Position numbers and translations under genes: made by a program. A DNA stretch of 64,000 nt from Enterobacter genomosp. O (GTDB lineage: Bacteria; Pseudomonadota; Gammaproteobacteria; Enterobacterales; Enterobacteriaceae). Positions 1 to 8,301 of the stretch are shown here, piece after piece. Numbering within the stretch: the stretch's first letter is position 1; each line of letters begins with the position of its first letter. The notes under the pieces were generated by a model, which saw nothing but the letters and a program-made list of their open reading frames with translations, was not told the DNA's origin and ran no database searches. Location: NCBI RefSeq assembly GCF_001022965.1, contig NZ_LECZ01000024.1:434001-498000 (forward strand), given 5' to 3'.

Positions 1-234
1 CTGTTTGGCGAACCCCGTCGCCATGTGGGCGATGCCCTGCTCGTTGCAGCCCTGCATCACCTGCAGATGGCCCGGGTCCTGCTCCAGCGCCTGGCCGATA
101 CCGAGCACGTTGCCGTGACCAAAGATGGTGGCGACGCCCTCGACAAAGGGCGTTTCATCGCCGTCCACGCTGACGTACTGTTGATTAAGGAACCGGACCA
201 GCGCCTGCGCCATGGTCATACGTTCGGTTTGCAT
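1..234 (-). CDS. iolD: 3D-(3,5/4)-trihydroxycyclohexane-1,2-dione hydrolase, N-terminal part
   Basis: The window cuts this gene: only the first 78 codons are present, starting at the ATG read from position 234 ([15 protein letters not shown]...). IolD is a thiamine-diphosphate enzyme that opens the ring of the dehydrated inositol ketone in myo-inositol catabolism. The visible part has the N-terminal pyrimidine-binding region of ThDP enzymes, including the [20 protein letters not shown] stretch, which resembles other IolD proteins. It begins 11 nt downstream of iolA on the same strand, so the two are probably one transcript. The family is around 640 residues, so most of the gene lies left of the window. 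The call rests on the N-terminus plus the iol context. Confidence 0.85.
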   Translation of the reverse strand, partial: MQTERMTMAQALVRFLNQQYVSVDGDETPFVEGVATIFGHGNVLGIGQALEQDPGHLQVMQGCNEQGIAHMATGFAKQ

Positions 235-245
235 AAAACCTCCTG

Positions 246-1751
<1,506 letters not shown>

Positions 1752-2043
1752 CCTTAACCTCTCGCTGTTGATACGTGACTGTTACCTGAACGCTGTGTAC
1801 TGAACACTATATATGAAACAAATATTCCATTTTAAGTTGAAATAAAATAAATGATGATTATTGTGATCAAGGATGGATTTTTATGTTAACAGCCAACAAC
1901 ACTGACGCCGCGTGCGCTATTAAGACTTTTCGGGCGAGGAAATGACTGAAGCTTCTGTTTCATTTTTGCTGCCAGATGGATGGCCGACATTTAAAAAACG
2001 CGGTTTTGCGTTTAGAATCATATGACTGTATTTGGGGGATAAC
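1752..2043. promoter_or_regulatory. divergent iolA / RpiR-regulator intergenic region
   Basis: A 292-bp gap separates the divergent iolA and regulator genes. It is much more AT-rich than the flanking coding DNA and must hold both promoters. The 8-mer ATGAAACA (1813-1820) recurs inverted as TGTTTCAT (1956-1963), a possible operator pair for the neighbouring regulator. A CRP half-site-like TGTGATC occurs at about 1861-1867, without a good second half. These assignments are inferences from sequence shape; no promoter hexamers stood out clearly. Confidence 0.4.
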
Positions 2044-2877
2044 ATGACGACAGCAACCAGCCTGAACGAACTGCAGCAGCAAATCCGCGATCGCTACGAT
2101 AGCCTGAGCAAGAGGCTGCAGCAGGTCTCCCGCTACGTGCTGGATAACACCAACAGCGTGGCCTTTGATACGGTTGCCGTCATTGCCGAGCGCGCCGACG
2201 TGCCGCCGTCGACGCTGATCCGCTTTGCCAACGCCTTTGACTTCACCGGCTTCAACGAAATGAAACAGCTGTTTCGCATGAACCTGGTGGAGGAGACCGC
2301 CAGCTACAGCGACCGCGCCCGGCTGTTCCGCGAGATGGAGAGCGAGGCCGTGCCGGAGACGCCGCTCGATATCCTGCAGGAGTTTGCCCGTTCAAACGCC
2401 CAGGCGCTGCAGCAGCTGGCCGCCCGCGCCGAACCGGAGATGCTGGAGCGCGCGGTACAGCTGTTGACCGATGCCGACACCATCTATATTGCCGGACTGC
2501 GCCGCTCCTTTAGCGTTGCGGCCTACCTCACCTACGCCCTGAGCCACCTCGAGTGTCGCCCTATCCTGCTCGACGGCATGGGCGGCATGCTGCGCGAGCA
2601 GATCAGCCGCATTAAGGCGCGCGACATTGTGGTGTCGATCAGCTTCTCGCCATACGCGGAAGAGACGGTGATGGTCAGCGAAACCGCCGCCAGCGTCGGC
2701 GCGCGGCAGATCGTGATTACGGACAGCCAGATAAGCCCCCTGGCGACATTCAGCGATCTCTGCTTTGTGGTGAAAGAGGCACAGGTGGACGCGTTCCGGT
2801 CTCAGTCGGCAACGCTGTGCCTGGTGCAGTCGCTGGTGGTGGCGCTGGCGTATCGGCTGGGTGGCGGGGAGAAATAG
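2044..2877 (+). CDS. iolR: MurR/RpiR family transcriptional regulator, probable inositol regulator
   Basis: The protein has an N-terminal helix-turn-helix of the RpiR type (about residues 1-75, with ADVPPSTLIRFANAFDFTGFNEMK) and a C-terminal SIS sugar-phosphate-binding domain (about 120-265). RpiR proteins usually sense a phosphosugar or inositol derivative and repress nearby catabolic genes. The position divergent to iolA suggests it controls the iol genes, as IolR of Salmonella does. A TTG at 2032 is in frame, but ATG 2044 is chosen because a GGGGGAT ribosome site sits just in front of it (2034-2040). The symbol is inferred from family and context. Confidence 0.82.
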   Translation: MTTATSLNELQQQIRDRYDSLSKRLQQVSRYVLDNTNSVAFDTVAVIAERADVPPSTLIRFANAFDFTGFNEMKQLFRMNLVEETASYSDRARLFREMESEAVPETPLDILQEFARSNAQALQQLAARAEPEMLERAVQLLTDADTIYIAGLRRSFSVAAYLTYALSHLECRPILLDGMGGMLREQISRIKARDIVVSISFSPYAEETVMVSETAASVGARQIVITDSQISPLATFSDLCFVVKEAQVDAFRSQSATLCLVQSLVVALAYRLGGGEK

Positions 2878-2896
2878 CCCCAGTGCAGTTTGGTGG

Positions 2897-2924
2897 GCCG
2901 GGTAAGGCATAGCCGATACCCGGC
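2897..2924. repeat. REP-like palindrome
   Basis: GCCGGGTAAGGCATAGCCGATACCCGGC-type imperfect palindrome between the 3' ends of the RpiR regulator (+) and the DUF1641 gene (-). It resembles the other REP units in this window (49248, 51000, 58633, 63075). It may stabilise or end both convergent transcripts. Confidence 0.6.
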
Positions 2925-2948
2925 CGCCTGAAGAGCATCAGCCAGACA

Positions 2949-3329
2949 TTAACGACTCCTTATCTCGGGGCAATCAGAATAACTGACGGAAGAAAGGGAA
3001 TTCAGACGTTGCCCCGTAATCTGTAACACCCGCAGTAAAAGCATGATGCCGCGGCGGGTATCAGGATCGTTGAGCGCGGCGAACACCTGCCGAAGCGAGA
3101 TATCTCCTTCCCGGTTAATTTGCTCTCCCCACGCCATGCGTAGCGCGGTTCCACCCTCCCAGCCGACGGTCACAACGTCTTCAAAAACACCGGCCATTTT
3201 TTCGACCATCGCGTTATCGGTCATTTCCAGCAGGTCTGCTACCACGGCGAGCAGATCAACCAGATTATTCAGGCGATTGCCCGCCATCAGCGGGGCAAGG
3301 CTTTTTAGTAACTTTTCCTGGTCACTCAT
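2949..3329 (-). CDS. DUF1641 family protein
   Basis: A 126-residue protein starting MSDQEKLLKSLAPLM. It matches the DUF1641 pattern: an amphipathic helical small protein with a conserved region around GNRLNNLVDLLAVVADLLEMTDNAMVEKMAG. The ATG (3327-3329) overlaps the stop of the upstream flavoprotein as TGATG, so the two are translationally coupled. DUF1641 proteins commonly sit beside sulfide:quinone-oxidoreductase-like or NADH dehydrogenase-like flavoproteins and are thought to be accessory or membrane-anchoring partners; the exact role is unknown. A longer upstream start exists inside the flavoprotein gene but is not favoured. Confidence 0.8.
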   Translation of the reverse strand: MSDQEKLLKSLAPLMAGNRLNNLVDLLAVVADLLEMTDNAMVEKMAGVFEDVVTVGWEGGTALRMAWGEQINREGDISLRQVFAALNDPDTRRGIMLLLRVLQITGQRLNSLSSVSYSDCPEIRSR

Positions 3330-4525
3330 CAGAACATCCCCCTCACAACGCCCCAATACAGTCCGCGGTTAAAGCCGTTTCGCAGCATGCCGCCGAGTTT
3401 TGTTGCCGGCATAGGCGTGACATCATTGCGATAGTCATACACCAGCGGCATGCCCGCCCAGAGCCCCATCTGCGCGACGGCCTGAACTCGTCCATCATAA
3501 TGGTTACCGCTTCCGGGCGGTCTGCCGTACAGCTCCGCCACAATGTTATCGGCAACGATCGGCGCCTGATTGTGGCACGATCCCCCGGCTTTACTGATAG
3601 GGAGATCAACGGTATCGCCTATCACATACACCCCTTCTAAGCCGTAGACGCCCAGCGTTTGGTGATCCGTCGGCAGCCAGCCTTCACCGTTATGAACTTC
3701 ACTGAGGCCCGTATTACGCACCGCTTCTACTGCCCTGACGGGAGGCGTTGCCATCAGGATGTCGAAGTTCTGTGAATCGCCCTCGGCGGAATAAGCAATT
3801 TTGCTGTCAGGATCGACATGGCTTAAGGTAAAGCCGCGCTGATGCTGTATTCCTTTGGCAGCAAAAATATCGCCCAGCGCCTCCCCAACCGGACGCTGCA
3901 GGAACAGACAGTTTCGCAGCAGCTGCGCTACGGTCGGATAAGTGTAAACAATCTCAACCTGATTACGTACGCCGCGCTGACGCAGATAGCCGTCAACCAT
4001 GAGCGTGGTTTCAATGGGGGCGATGCCGCACTGATGGGGAACATTCGGTGTTTCCGGGAAAGAGACGGTAATAAATATTCGCCCCTTTTGAATGGTGGCG
4101 AGCTTATGCGCTAATTGTCTTGCCGCCGCATATTGATAAAAATGGTCGCCCGCTTCGGCAAGGCCTGGTATTTTTTGGGGGAAAGGCGTGCAGCCGGTTG
4201 CGATAACCAGCAGGTCCCAATCGTAATATTGCTTACTGGCACCGTACAGTCGACGCTGTTTAAAATCGAAAGATTCAATCTTATCGGTAATAAATCGAAT
4301 TTCCGGACTCAGCAACTGCCGTTCAGGCCGAGCCAGTTCATGGTGGTGGAAGAGGTTAAACGCGACATACATAAACGCCGGTTTGTAGTAATGCACCGGC
4401 GATTCGGAGATCAGCATCAACTCCACCTGACCGGCAGCAATTTCACGCCGTAATTTTCTGGCCAGCAGGTTGGCGACAATCGTCCCTCCCGTGCCGCCGC
4501 CGACAATAATTATGCGGTTTTTCAT
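3329..4525 (-). CDS. sulfide:quinone oxidoreductase-like FAD-dependent oxidoreductase
   Basis: A 398-residue two-dinucleotide-binding-domain flavoprotein. The FAD motif IIIVGGGTGGTIVANLLARK is at residues 5-24, LLVIATGCTPFP at 105-115 and the second FAD motif VYVIGDTVDLP at 299-309. Cysteines at 111, 166 (PHQCGIAP) and 317 (GGSCHNQAP) are placed like the redox cysteines of sulfide:quinone oxidoreductases. In that family the enzyme oxidises sulfide at the inner face of the membrane and passes electrons to quinone. Substrate here is not proven; other members act on NADH or persulfides. It is followed by a coupled DUF1641 gene, a recurring pairing. Confidence 0.78.
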   Translation of the reverse strand: MKNRIIIVGGGTGGTIVANLLARKLRREIAAGQVELMLISESPVHYYKPAFMYVAFNLFHHHELARPERQLLSPEIRFITDKIESFDFKQRRLYGASKQYYDWDLLVIATGCTPFPQKIPGLAEAGDHFYQYAAARQLAHKLATIQKGRIFITVSFPETPNVPHQCGIAPIETTLMVDGYLRQRGVRNQVEIVYTYPTVAQLLRNCLFLQRPVGEALGDIFAAKGIQHQRGFTLSHVDPDSKIAYSAEGDSQNFDILMATPPVRAVEAVRNTGLSEVHNGEGWLPTDHQTLGVYGLEGVYVIGDTVDLPISKAGGSCHNQAPIVADNIVAELYGRPPGSGNHYDGRVQAVAQMGLWAGMPLVYDYRNDVTPMPATKLGGMLRNGFNRGLYWGVVRGMF

Positions 4526-4729
4526 TCCTTTATTCGCTCATGGTAGTGAATGGGAATTCACGTAACCAGACCGCTTCACTGTTACGCTCAGCTAAAGGGT
4601 AGTAATGGAGTAATATTCCGCAATACAACTTTTAACGAGAAATTTAATTTTGACAACCACGTCATTATTTATAATATATACTGCAAAATATAATTTATAT
4701 TTCTATAACGTCGTCTCTTTTCATCACCA

Positions 4730-5092
4730 TTATTCGCCAAAGAGCAGCTTTGTGAACTTTTTAGATAGAGCCCCGGAGCGCTGTCCGTTCGCGCCATAAT
4801 AGCGATCTTCACGGCACAGTCGTTCCTTCACATCGCAGAAAATACCGTTGGCAAAGGTGAATTCGGTCAGATCGACATTGCTCGACGTGAACACCTCGTT
4901 TGCAGCAGCCTTCTGACCGAGATATGTCTCTGTCAACTCGCGGGATAATCCCTTGTCATTGGCACATACATATCGGTCGCAGAGCACGCCCGATACTGGC
5001 GACTTGAGCCTGGCGGGGGATTTGGCCTGGACGGACATGGAGGACACGGCCAGCAGCGCGGCCACAGAGCATGCGAGTATTGCCTTGTTCAA
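4730..5092 (-). CDS. YcgJ family secreted protein
   Basis: A 120-residue exported protein. Residues 1-23 are a clear Sec signal peptide (MNKAILACSVAALLAVSSMSVQA). The mature part carries LKSPVSGVLCDRYVCANDKG, TEFTFANGIFCD, CREDRYYG and a C-terminal LLFGE, the pattern of the E. coli YcgJ family, with four cysteines likely paired in disulfides in the periplasm. Function is unknown. It stands alone between the flavoprotein pair and the AT-rich island, with an AT-rich gap of about 200 bp on its downstream side. Confidence 0.8.
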   Translation of the reverse strand: MNKAILACSVAALLAVSSMSVQAKSPARLKSPVSGVLCDRYVCANDKGLSRELTETYLGQKAAANEVFTSSNVDLTEFTFANGIFCDVKERLCREDRYYGANGQRSGALSKKFTKLLFGE

Positions 5093-5572
5093 GATGATAA
5101 TCTCCGTTGGTTAATGAGTGCCAGCTTTGCAACGGGCGCGGTGGAACCATTCATAAGGGGTGTAATATCCTGGATGGTTCTGAGTTTCAGCAGGAAACGC
5201 CCCGTTTAGCTTTTGGTTGACCTAACAGTTGTCGCAAGTTCGGCTCGGAGGCAATTGTAAGGGCCCTATCCAGGTGAGTCATGCGATTTTAGAGAGCCGA
5301 ACGACTATGCTCTACACGGAGTGGGCTTGTAGGGCGGGTTAGGTCCGGTATGAGCGAGGGGCTGAAGTTTATAGTTTTATGGCACATACAGATTTTACGT
5401 ACATAACCGTCTATTAGTTAACAGTGAGCAGGTCAGGACGCATCAAAAAACTAATGTTTTAAGAGGGGAGTAATGGTGTATGATATTTCGTTTTTTCTTA
5501 GGAGTGTGAACCTAACTAGATGATTAGAAGCATAAATCATCACGACTCACTTTCAATTTAATTGAACCAACT
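5093..5572. other. 480-bp gap before the island genes with nested inverted repeats
   Basis: No convincing gene is present. The notable structure is a pair of nested perfect inverted repeats: GACCTAAC (5219-5226) with GTTAGGTC (5338-5345), enclosing GTTCGGCTC (5238-5246) with GAGCCGAAC (5294-5302). As RNA this would fold into a two-level stem of about 127 nt; as DNA it could be a protein-binding or recombination site. From about 5350 to 5572 the DNA becomes AT-rich and presumably holds the promoter of the first island gene. Confidence 0.5.
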
Positions 5573-6670
5573 ATGCTTACAAGTATTATAAATCTAATAT
5601 TAAAAAAACCTGGTTTAAAAGCAAATGAACTGGCACGTGAACTGGGTATGGCCCGAAAAGAGCTTAACCAGATTTTGCATAAAAAACCGGATGTTTTTCA
5701 TAAAAATGAGAGCTTTGAATGGTCAATTAGGGGAAGTGCCGTTTGCAAACTTTCACTCAAATCTCAGAAAAAATGGATTACTCAGAATGATTTTGAAGTT
5801 GCTTTAAAGGAACAAGGCTCCCCTCTTGAGTGCAACATCGACCAAGTCATCATTGAAATTGTTGGAGAGCAACGATTGTTGCTCTGTGCTGTAGCCAGGC
5901 TACTGGCTTTGTCTAATCAATTGGCTGACGCTGGTAAAATCGTCACACTCGATTTTACGAATAATAAATCAACAGTCTCATACTTGAATCGGGCCTGTTT
6001 TTTTGCCCGCTTAGCACCTGAAATTATTGTCCTACCTCAAAGACCCGCAGTTGAAGATTCTGAAGTCTATAAAGCTAAAAGTATTTCATTGGTTGAGCTT
6101 CTTGAGTTAGGGACTGACGAGAATGTGCCGTCCCGAATACGTGATAGTTTTATAAGCGTTTTCGGACATAACGAAGCGACTAAGCTCTTCACAGTCGTTG
6201 CGGAAATGGTGGGTAACGTAGAAGATCATTCCGAAACACCTATACCAGGTTTCGCTGGGCTTCAGTGTTACTCTCCTGGTAACAGGCAATCTGTAGTAGT
6301 TGTGGTTTCAGATAGTGGAAAAGGGATCTGTGCAACTCTACGCCCTGCTCTGGCTGAGCATTTTCCTAAAATTGCCGCTATGTTCCCTTCAGGAGCCACT
6401 GCCTCGGATCCAAAACTTATCCTTTATGCAATGAAACACGGAGGCTTAAGCAGAACAGGTAAGGGACGGGGCGCAGGCCTTCATACCAGTCGTGAGAAAG
6501 CCGAGTTGCTTAAAGCAAAAGTGACAATAAGGCAGGAAAACTTTTCAGTTAATCTGAGTTATTCGAACGGGGCACTTGAGAAAAAACACTGGGACCTCAA
6601 TTTGCCAAAATTGGCAGGAACTCATGTTGTGTTCGAGTTCTCTTTGACATCGCCAAAAATTTCTGATTAA
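5573..6670 (+). CDS. winged-helix / GHKL-type ATPase protein
   Basis: A 365-residue protein. Residues 1-52 look like a winged helix-turn-helix (LKANELARELGMARKELNQILHK). Residues about 90-155 resemble a STAS-like beta-alpha segment (GKIVTLDFTNNKSTVSYLNRA). Residues about 195-358 are a GHKL (Bergerat-fold) ATPase: N box E211 and N215 in AEMVGNVEDHS, G1 box DSGKG at 247-251, G2 box GKGRGAG at 296-302, and GTHVVFEF at 349-356. No histidine-kinase phosphoacceptor region, transmembrane segment or sensor domain is seen. The start ATG lacks a good ribosome site. It ends 9 nt before the STAS/winged-helix gene. It might be a nucleotide-gated regulator or a defence effector; the function is unknown. 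Confidence 0.75.
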   Translation: MLTSIINLILKKPGLKANELARELGMARKELNQILHKKPDVFHKNESFEWSIRGSAVCKLSLKSQKKWITQNDFEVALKEQGSPLECNIDQVIIEIVGEQRLLLCAVARLLALSNQLADAGKIVTLDFTNNKSTVSYLNRACFFARLAPEIIVLPQRPAVEDSEVYKAKSISLVELLELGTDENVPSRIRDSFISVFGHNEATKLFTVVAEMVGNVEDHSETPIPGFAGLQCYSPGNRQSVVVVVSDSGKGICATLRPALAEHFPKIAAMFPSGATASDPKLILYAMKHGGLSRTGKGRGAGLHTSREKAELLKAKVTIRQENFSVNLSYSNGALEKKHWDLNLPKLAGTHVVFEFSLTSPKISD

Positions 6671-6679
6671 ACTCGTGCT

Positions 6680-7240
6680 ATGAAACAGAAAAATTATATC
6701 CTTAACTTGATAAAATATGCTGGTGAACCTAATCCTTACGGTACAACTAAAGGGAGGAAGGCCCATGCTAACCTAGTTGATGACATTGCAAAACTTATCG
6801 GTGCCTCGGAGGTAGGCATTTCGCTTGCTAACATCCAGAGCGCAGACGTTTCTTTCTTCCGTGAATCTGTGATTTATTCAGTAAAACGCTATAGCCGCGA
6901 AATTGCTTTTTACATCTGCGATGTCAGCGATGAAGATTTGATTTCTAATCTTCATGGTGCTGCTCTTTCTGGAGAACAGCCACTGACATGCTGGAAGGGA
7001 GAGCAGTGCCGGTTCTTGGGACCTGAGACTTCAGCTTCAAATAAAACGCTTCTTGATTTCATAGTAAAAAAACATAAAACCACTACTGCTGAGGCCGCGG
7101 CAGGTCTTGACATTAGTGTCCAGAATGCAAGCACACGGCTTAAGCGTCTCGCGGAAGAAGGCTTCCTTTTACGCTCGGAAGAGTCAGCCGAGAGCGGTGG
7201 TAAAGAATTTATCTATAAAATTATCGGTATTTCTGCTTAA
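6680..7240 (+). CDS. STAS-like (DUF4325-type) / winged-helix protein
   Basis: A 186-residue protein. The N-terminal half (about 25-100, with EVGISLANIQSADVSFFRESV and AFYICDVS) fits the pattern of STAS-like DUF4325 domains, which often sit beside GHKL ATPases. The C-terminal part (about 122-183, TLLDFIVKKHKTTTAEAAAG then NASTRLKRLAEEGFLLRS) is a winged helix with recognition helix and wing. The domain order mirrors the upstream partner (winged helix first, ATPase last). By analogy with anti-sigma/anti-anti-sigma pairs, the two may interact through STAS and ATPase domains and regulate transcription, but this is inference. A terminator follows at 7261. The domain call is moderate. Confidence 0.65.
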   Translation: MKQKNYILNLIKYAGEPNPYGTTKGRKAHANLVDDIAKLIGASEVGISLANIQSADVSFFRESVIYSVKRYSREIAFYICDVSDEDLISNLHGAALSGEQPLTCWKGEQCRFLGPETSASNKTLLDFIVKKHKTTTAEAAAGLDISVQNASTRLKRLAEEGFLLRSEESAESGGKEFIYKIIGISA

Positions 7241-7250
7241 AGGGCTTCCA

Positions 7251-7401
7251 TTAAGCAGAAAAAGGATCTATTGTATCGTCAATGGATCCTTTTTTTTGAC
7301 ATCTGGTTAAACAGGATTCATTAAACAGAATACATGGCGGGTCTGATGATTAAGGAGACAGTTCATCTATCGGGGCTTCTTCGAGAATCATTATTAAGCA
7401 A
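7251..7401 (+). promoter_or_regulatory. candidate promoter and TTAARCAR repeats before the ubiquitin-like operon
   Basis: TTGACA (7296-7301) makes a perfect -35 hexamer with a 17-bp spacer to a weak -10 (CATTAA, 7319-7324). The octamer TTAARCAR occurs four times: 7251-7258, 7307-7314, 7321-7328 and 7394-7401. The two central copies are 14 bp apart and overlap the spacer and the -10 region, a layout expected for an operator. The winged-helix proteins encoded just upstream are the obvious candidate binders. This is inference from sequence only. Confidence 0.45.
7261..7297 (+). terminator. rho-independent terminator after the ATPase/STAS unit
   Basis: AAGGATC (7262-7268) pairs with GGATCCTT (7284-7291), followed by a run of T to 7297. 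It lies 20 nt after the stop of the STAS/winged-helix gene and separates this unit from the ubiquitin-like genes. Confidence 0.75.
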
Positions 7402-7432
7402 CACATAACTATGCTGAAAACAAGAGGTTAGC

Positions 7433-8299
7433 ATGAGTCATTCAACCGGTTTATCTGAGCATGCGTACTCCATCCTGATTGGTGACGCTGAATTAAACTT
7501 TCGTAGCATCACGATCCCGGATCCTATCGTAACGGGACGACAGATTCTGGAAGCCGCGAATGTCCGCCCGACTGATGAGCACATTGCCGTGGCATGGCTT
7601 TCAGATGGGGCACTAGAAACCCTACGTGAAGATGAACGTTTTGATCTTCGGGAAAAAGGGGCTGAAAAGGTGATTCTGTTCAAAGCTGCAGACCTTTACC
7701 GTTTTATCTTGGATGGACGTGATTTTGTGTGGGGTGCCACGACCATTTCAGGATCTGTTCTTAAGAAACTGGCAGGTGTCGAAGCCACGACTCACGATGT
7801 TTATCAAGAGATGCGTAAAAGCGAAGACATGTTGATACGTGATGAAGATATGGTCGATATATCTCGCCCTGGCCTGGAACGCTTCTTTACTGCGATTGCG
7901 CAAACAACCGAAGGGCTTTCATCTTTCCTTCCCCGTCGAGACGCTGCATATCTTGAAAGTCGAAATATTATTTTTGAAGAGTGTTCAGAATCGGGTCAGT
8001 CCGGTGTGATATTGAAAGGAGTCCAGTTACCAGTGGGAAAGTTTACTTCAGATGTTGTTGATGTTTTGATTATGCTTCCTGCAGGCTATCCTGACTGCCC
8101 ACCAGACATGTTCTACTGCACGCCTTGGTTAAAACTCTTGGCTAACGCGACTGACCCACGTGCTGCAAATGTAACTCATGCGTTTGCGGGCCAGGATTGG
8201 CAACGCTGGTCACGGCATAACAATGAATGGCGTCCCGGTGTAGATGGTTTGCACACCATGGTGAAACGCATTGAGCTGGCACTGGCCGAGGCGGGATAA
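7433..8299 (+). CDS. tandem ubiquitin-like domains fused to prokaryotic E2 (Prok-E2 family E)
   Basis: A 288-residue fusion. Residues about 11-85 and 86-155 are two beta-grasp repeats of the multiubiquitin type (first: AYSILIGDAELNF, VTGRQILEAANV; second: YRFILDGRDFVWG, ISGSVLKKLAGV, ISRPGLERFFT). Residues about 160-288 match the E2/UBC-like Prok-E2 family E: SFLPRRDAAYL, LPAGYPDCPPDMFY, and the conserved WQRWSRHNNEWRPGVDGLHT. Candidate active cysteines are C222 and C229; which one, if any, forms a thioester cannot be told. No Gly-Gly is present after either ubiquitin-like domain; the chain itself ends in Gly288. The ribosome site AAGAGG precedes the ATG. It is followed after 2 nt by the JAB-E1 gene. 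It probably takes part in a bacterial protein-conjugation pathway related to Bil-type antiphage systems. Confidence 0.85.
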   Translation: MSHSTGLSEHAYSILIGDAELNFRSITIPDPIVTGRQILEAANVRPTDEHIAVAWLSDGALETLREDERFDLREKGAEKVILFKAADLYRFILDGRDFVWGATTISGSVLKKLAGVEATTHDVYQEMRKSEDMLIRDEDMVDISRPGLERFFTAIAQTTEGLSSFLPRRDAAYLESRNIIFEECSESGQSGVILKGVQLPVGKFTSDVVDVLIMLPAGYPDCPPDMFYCTPWLKLLANATDPRAANVTHAFAGQDWQRWSRHNNEWRPGVDGLHTMVKRIELALAEAG

Positions 8300-8301
8300 T
8301 T

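Noticed and set aside
5219-5345. Retron-type msr-msd RNA
   Set aside because: Nested inverted repeats are suggestive, but no reverse transcriptase gene is nearby.
6107-6289. Minus-strand small ORFs inside the island genes
   Set aside because: They are opposite coherent plus-strand domains and lack start signals.
5573-6670. Two-component histidine kinase
   Set aside because: The ATPase boxes are present but there is no phosphoacceptor histidine domain, HAMP or transmembrane segment, and no receiver-domain partner.
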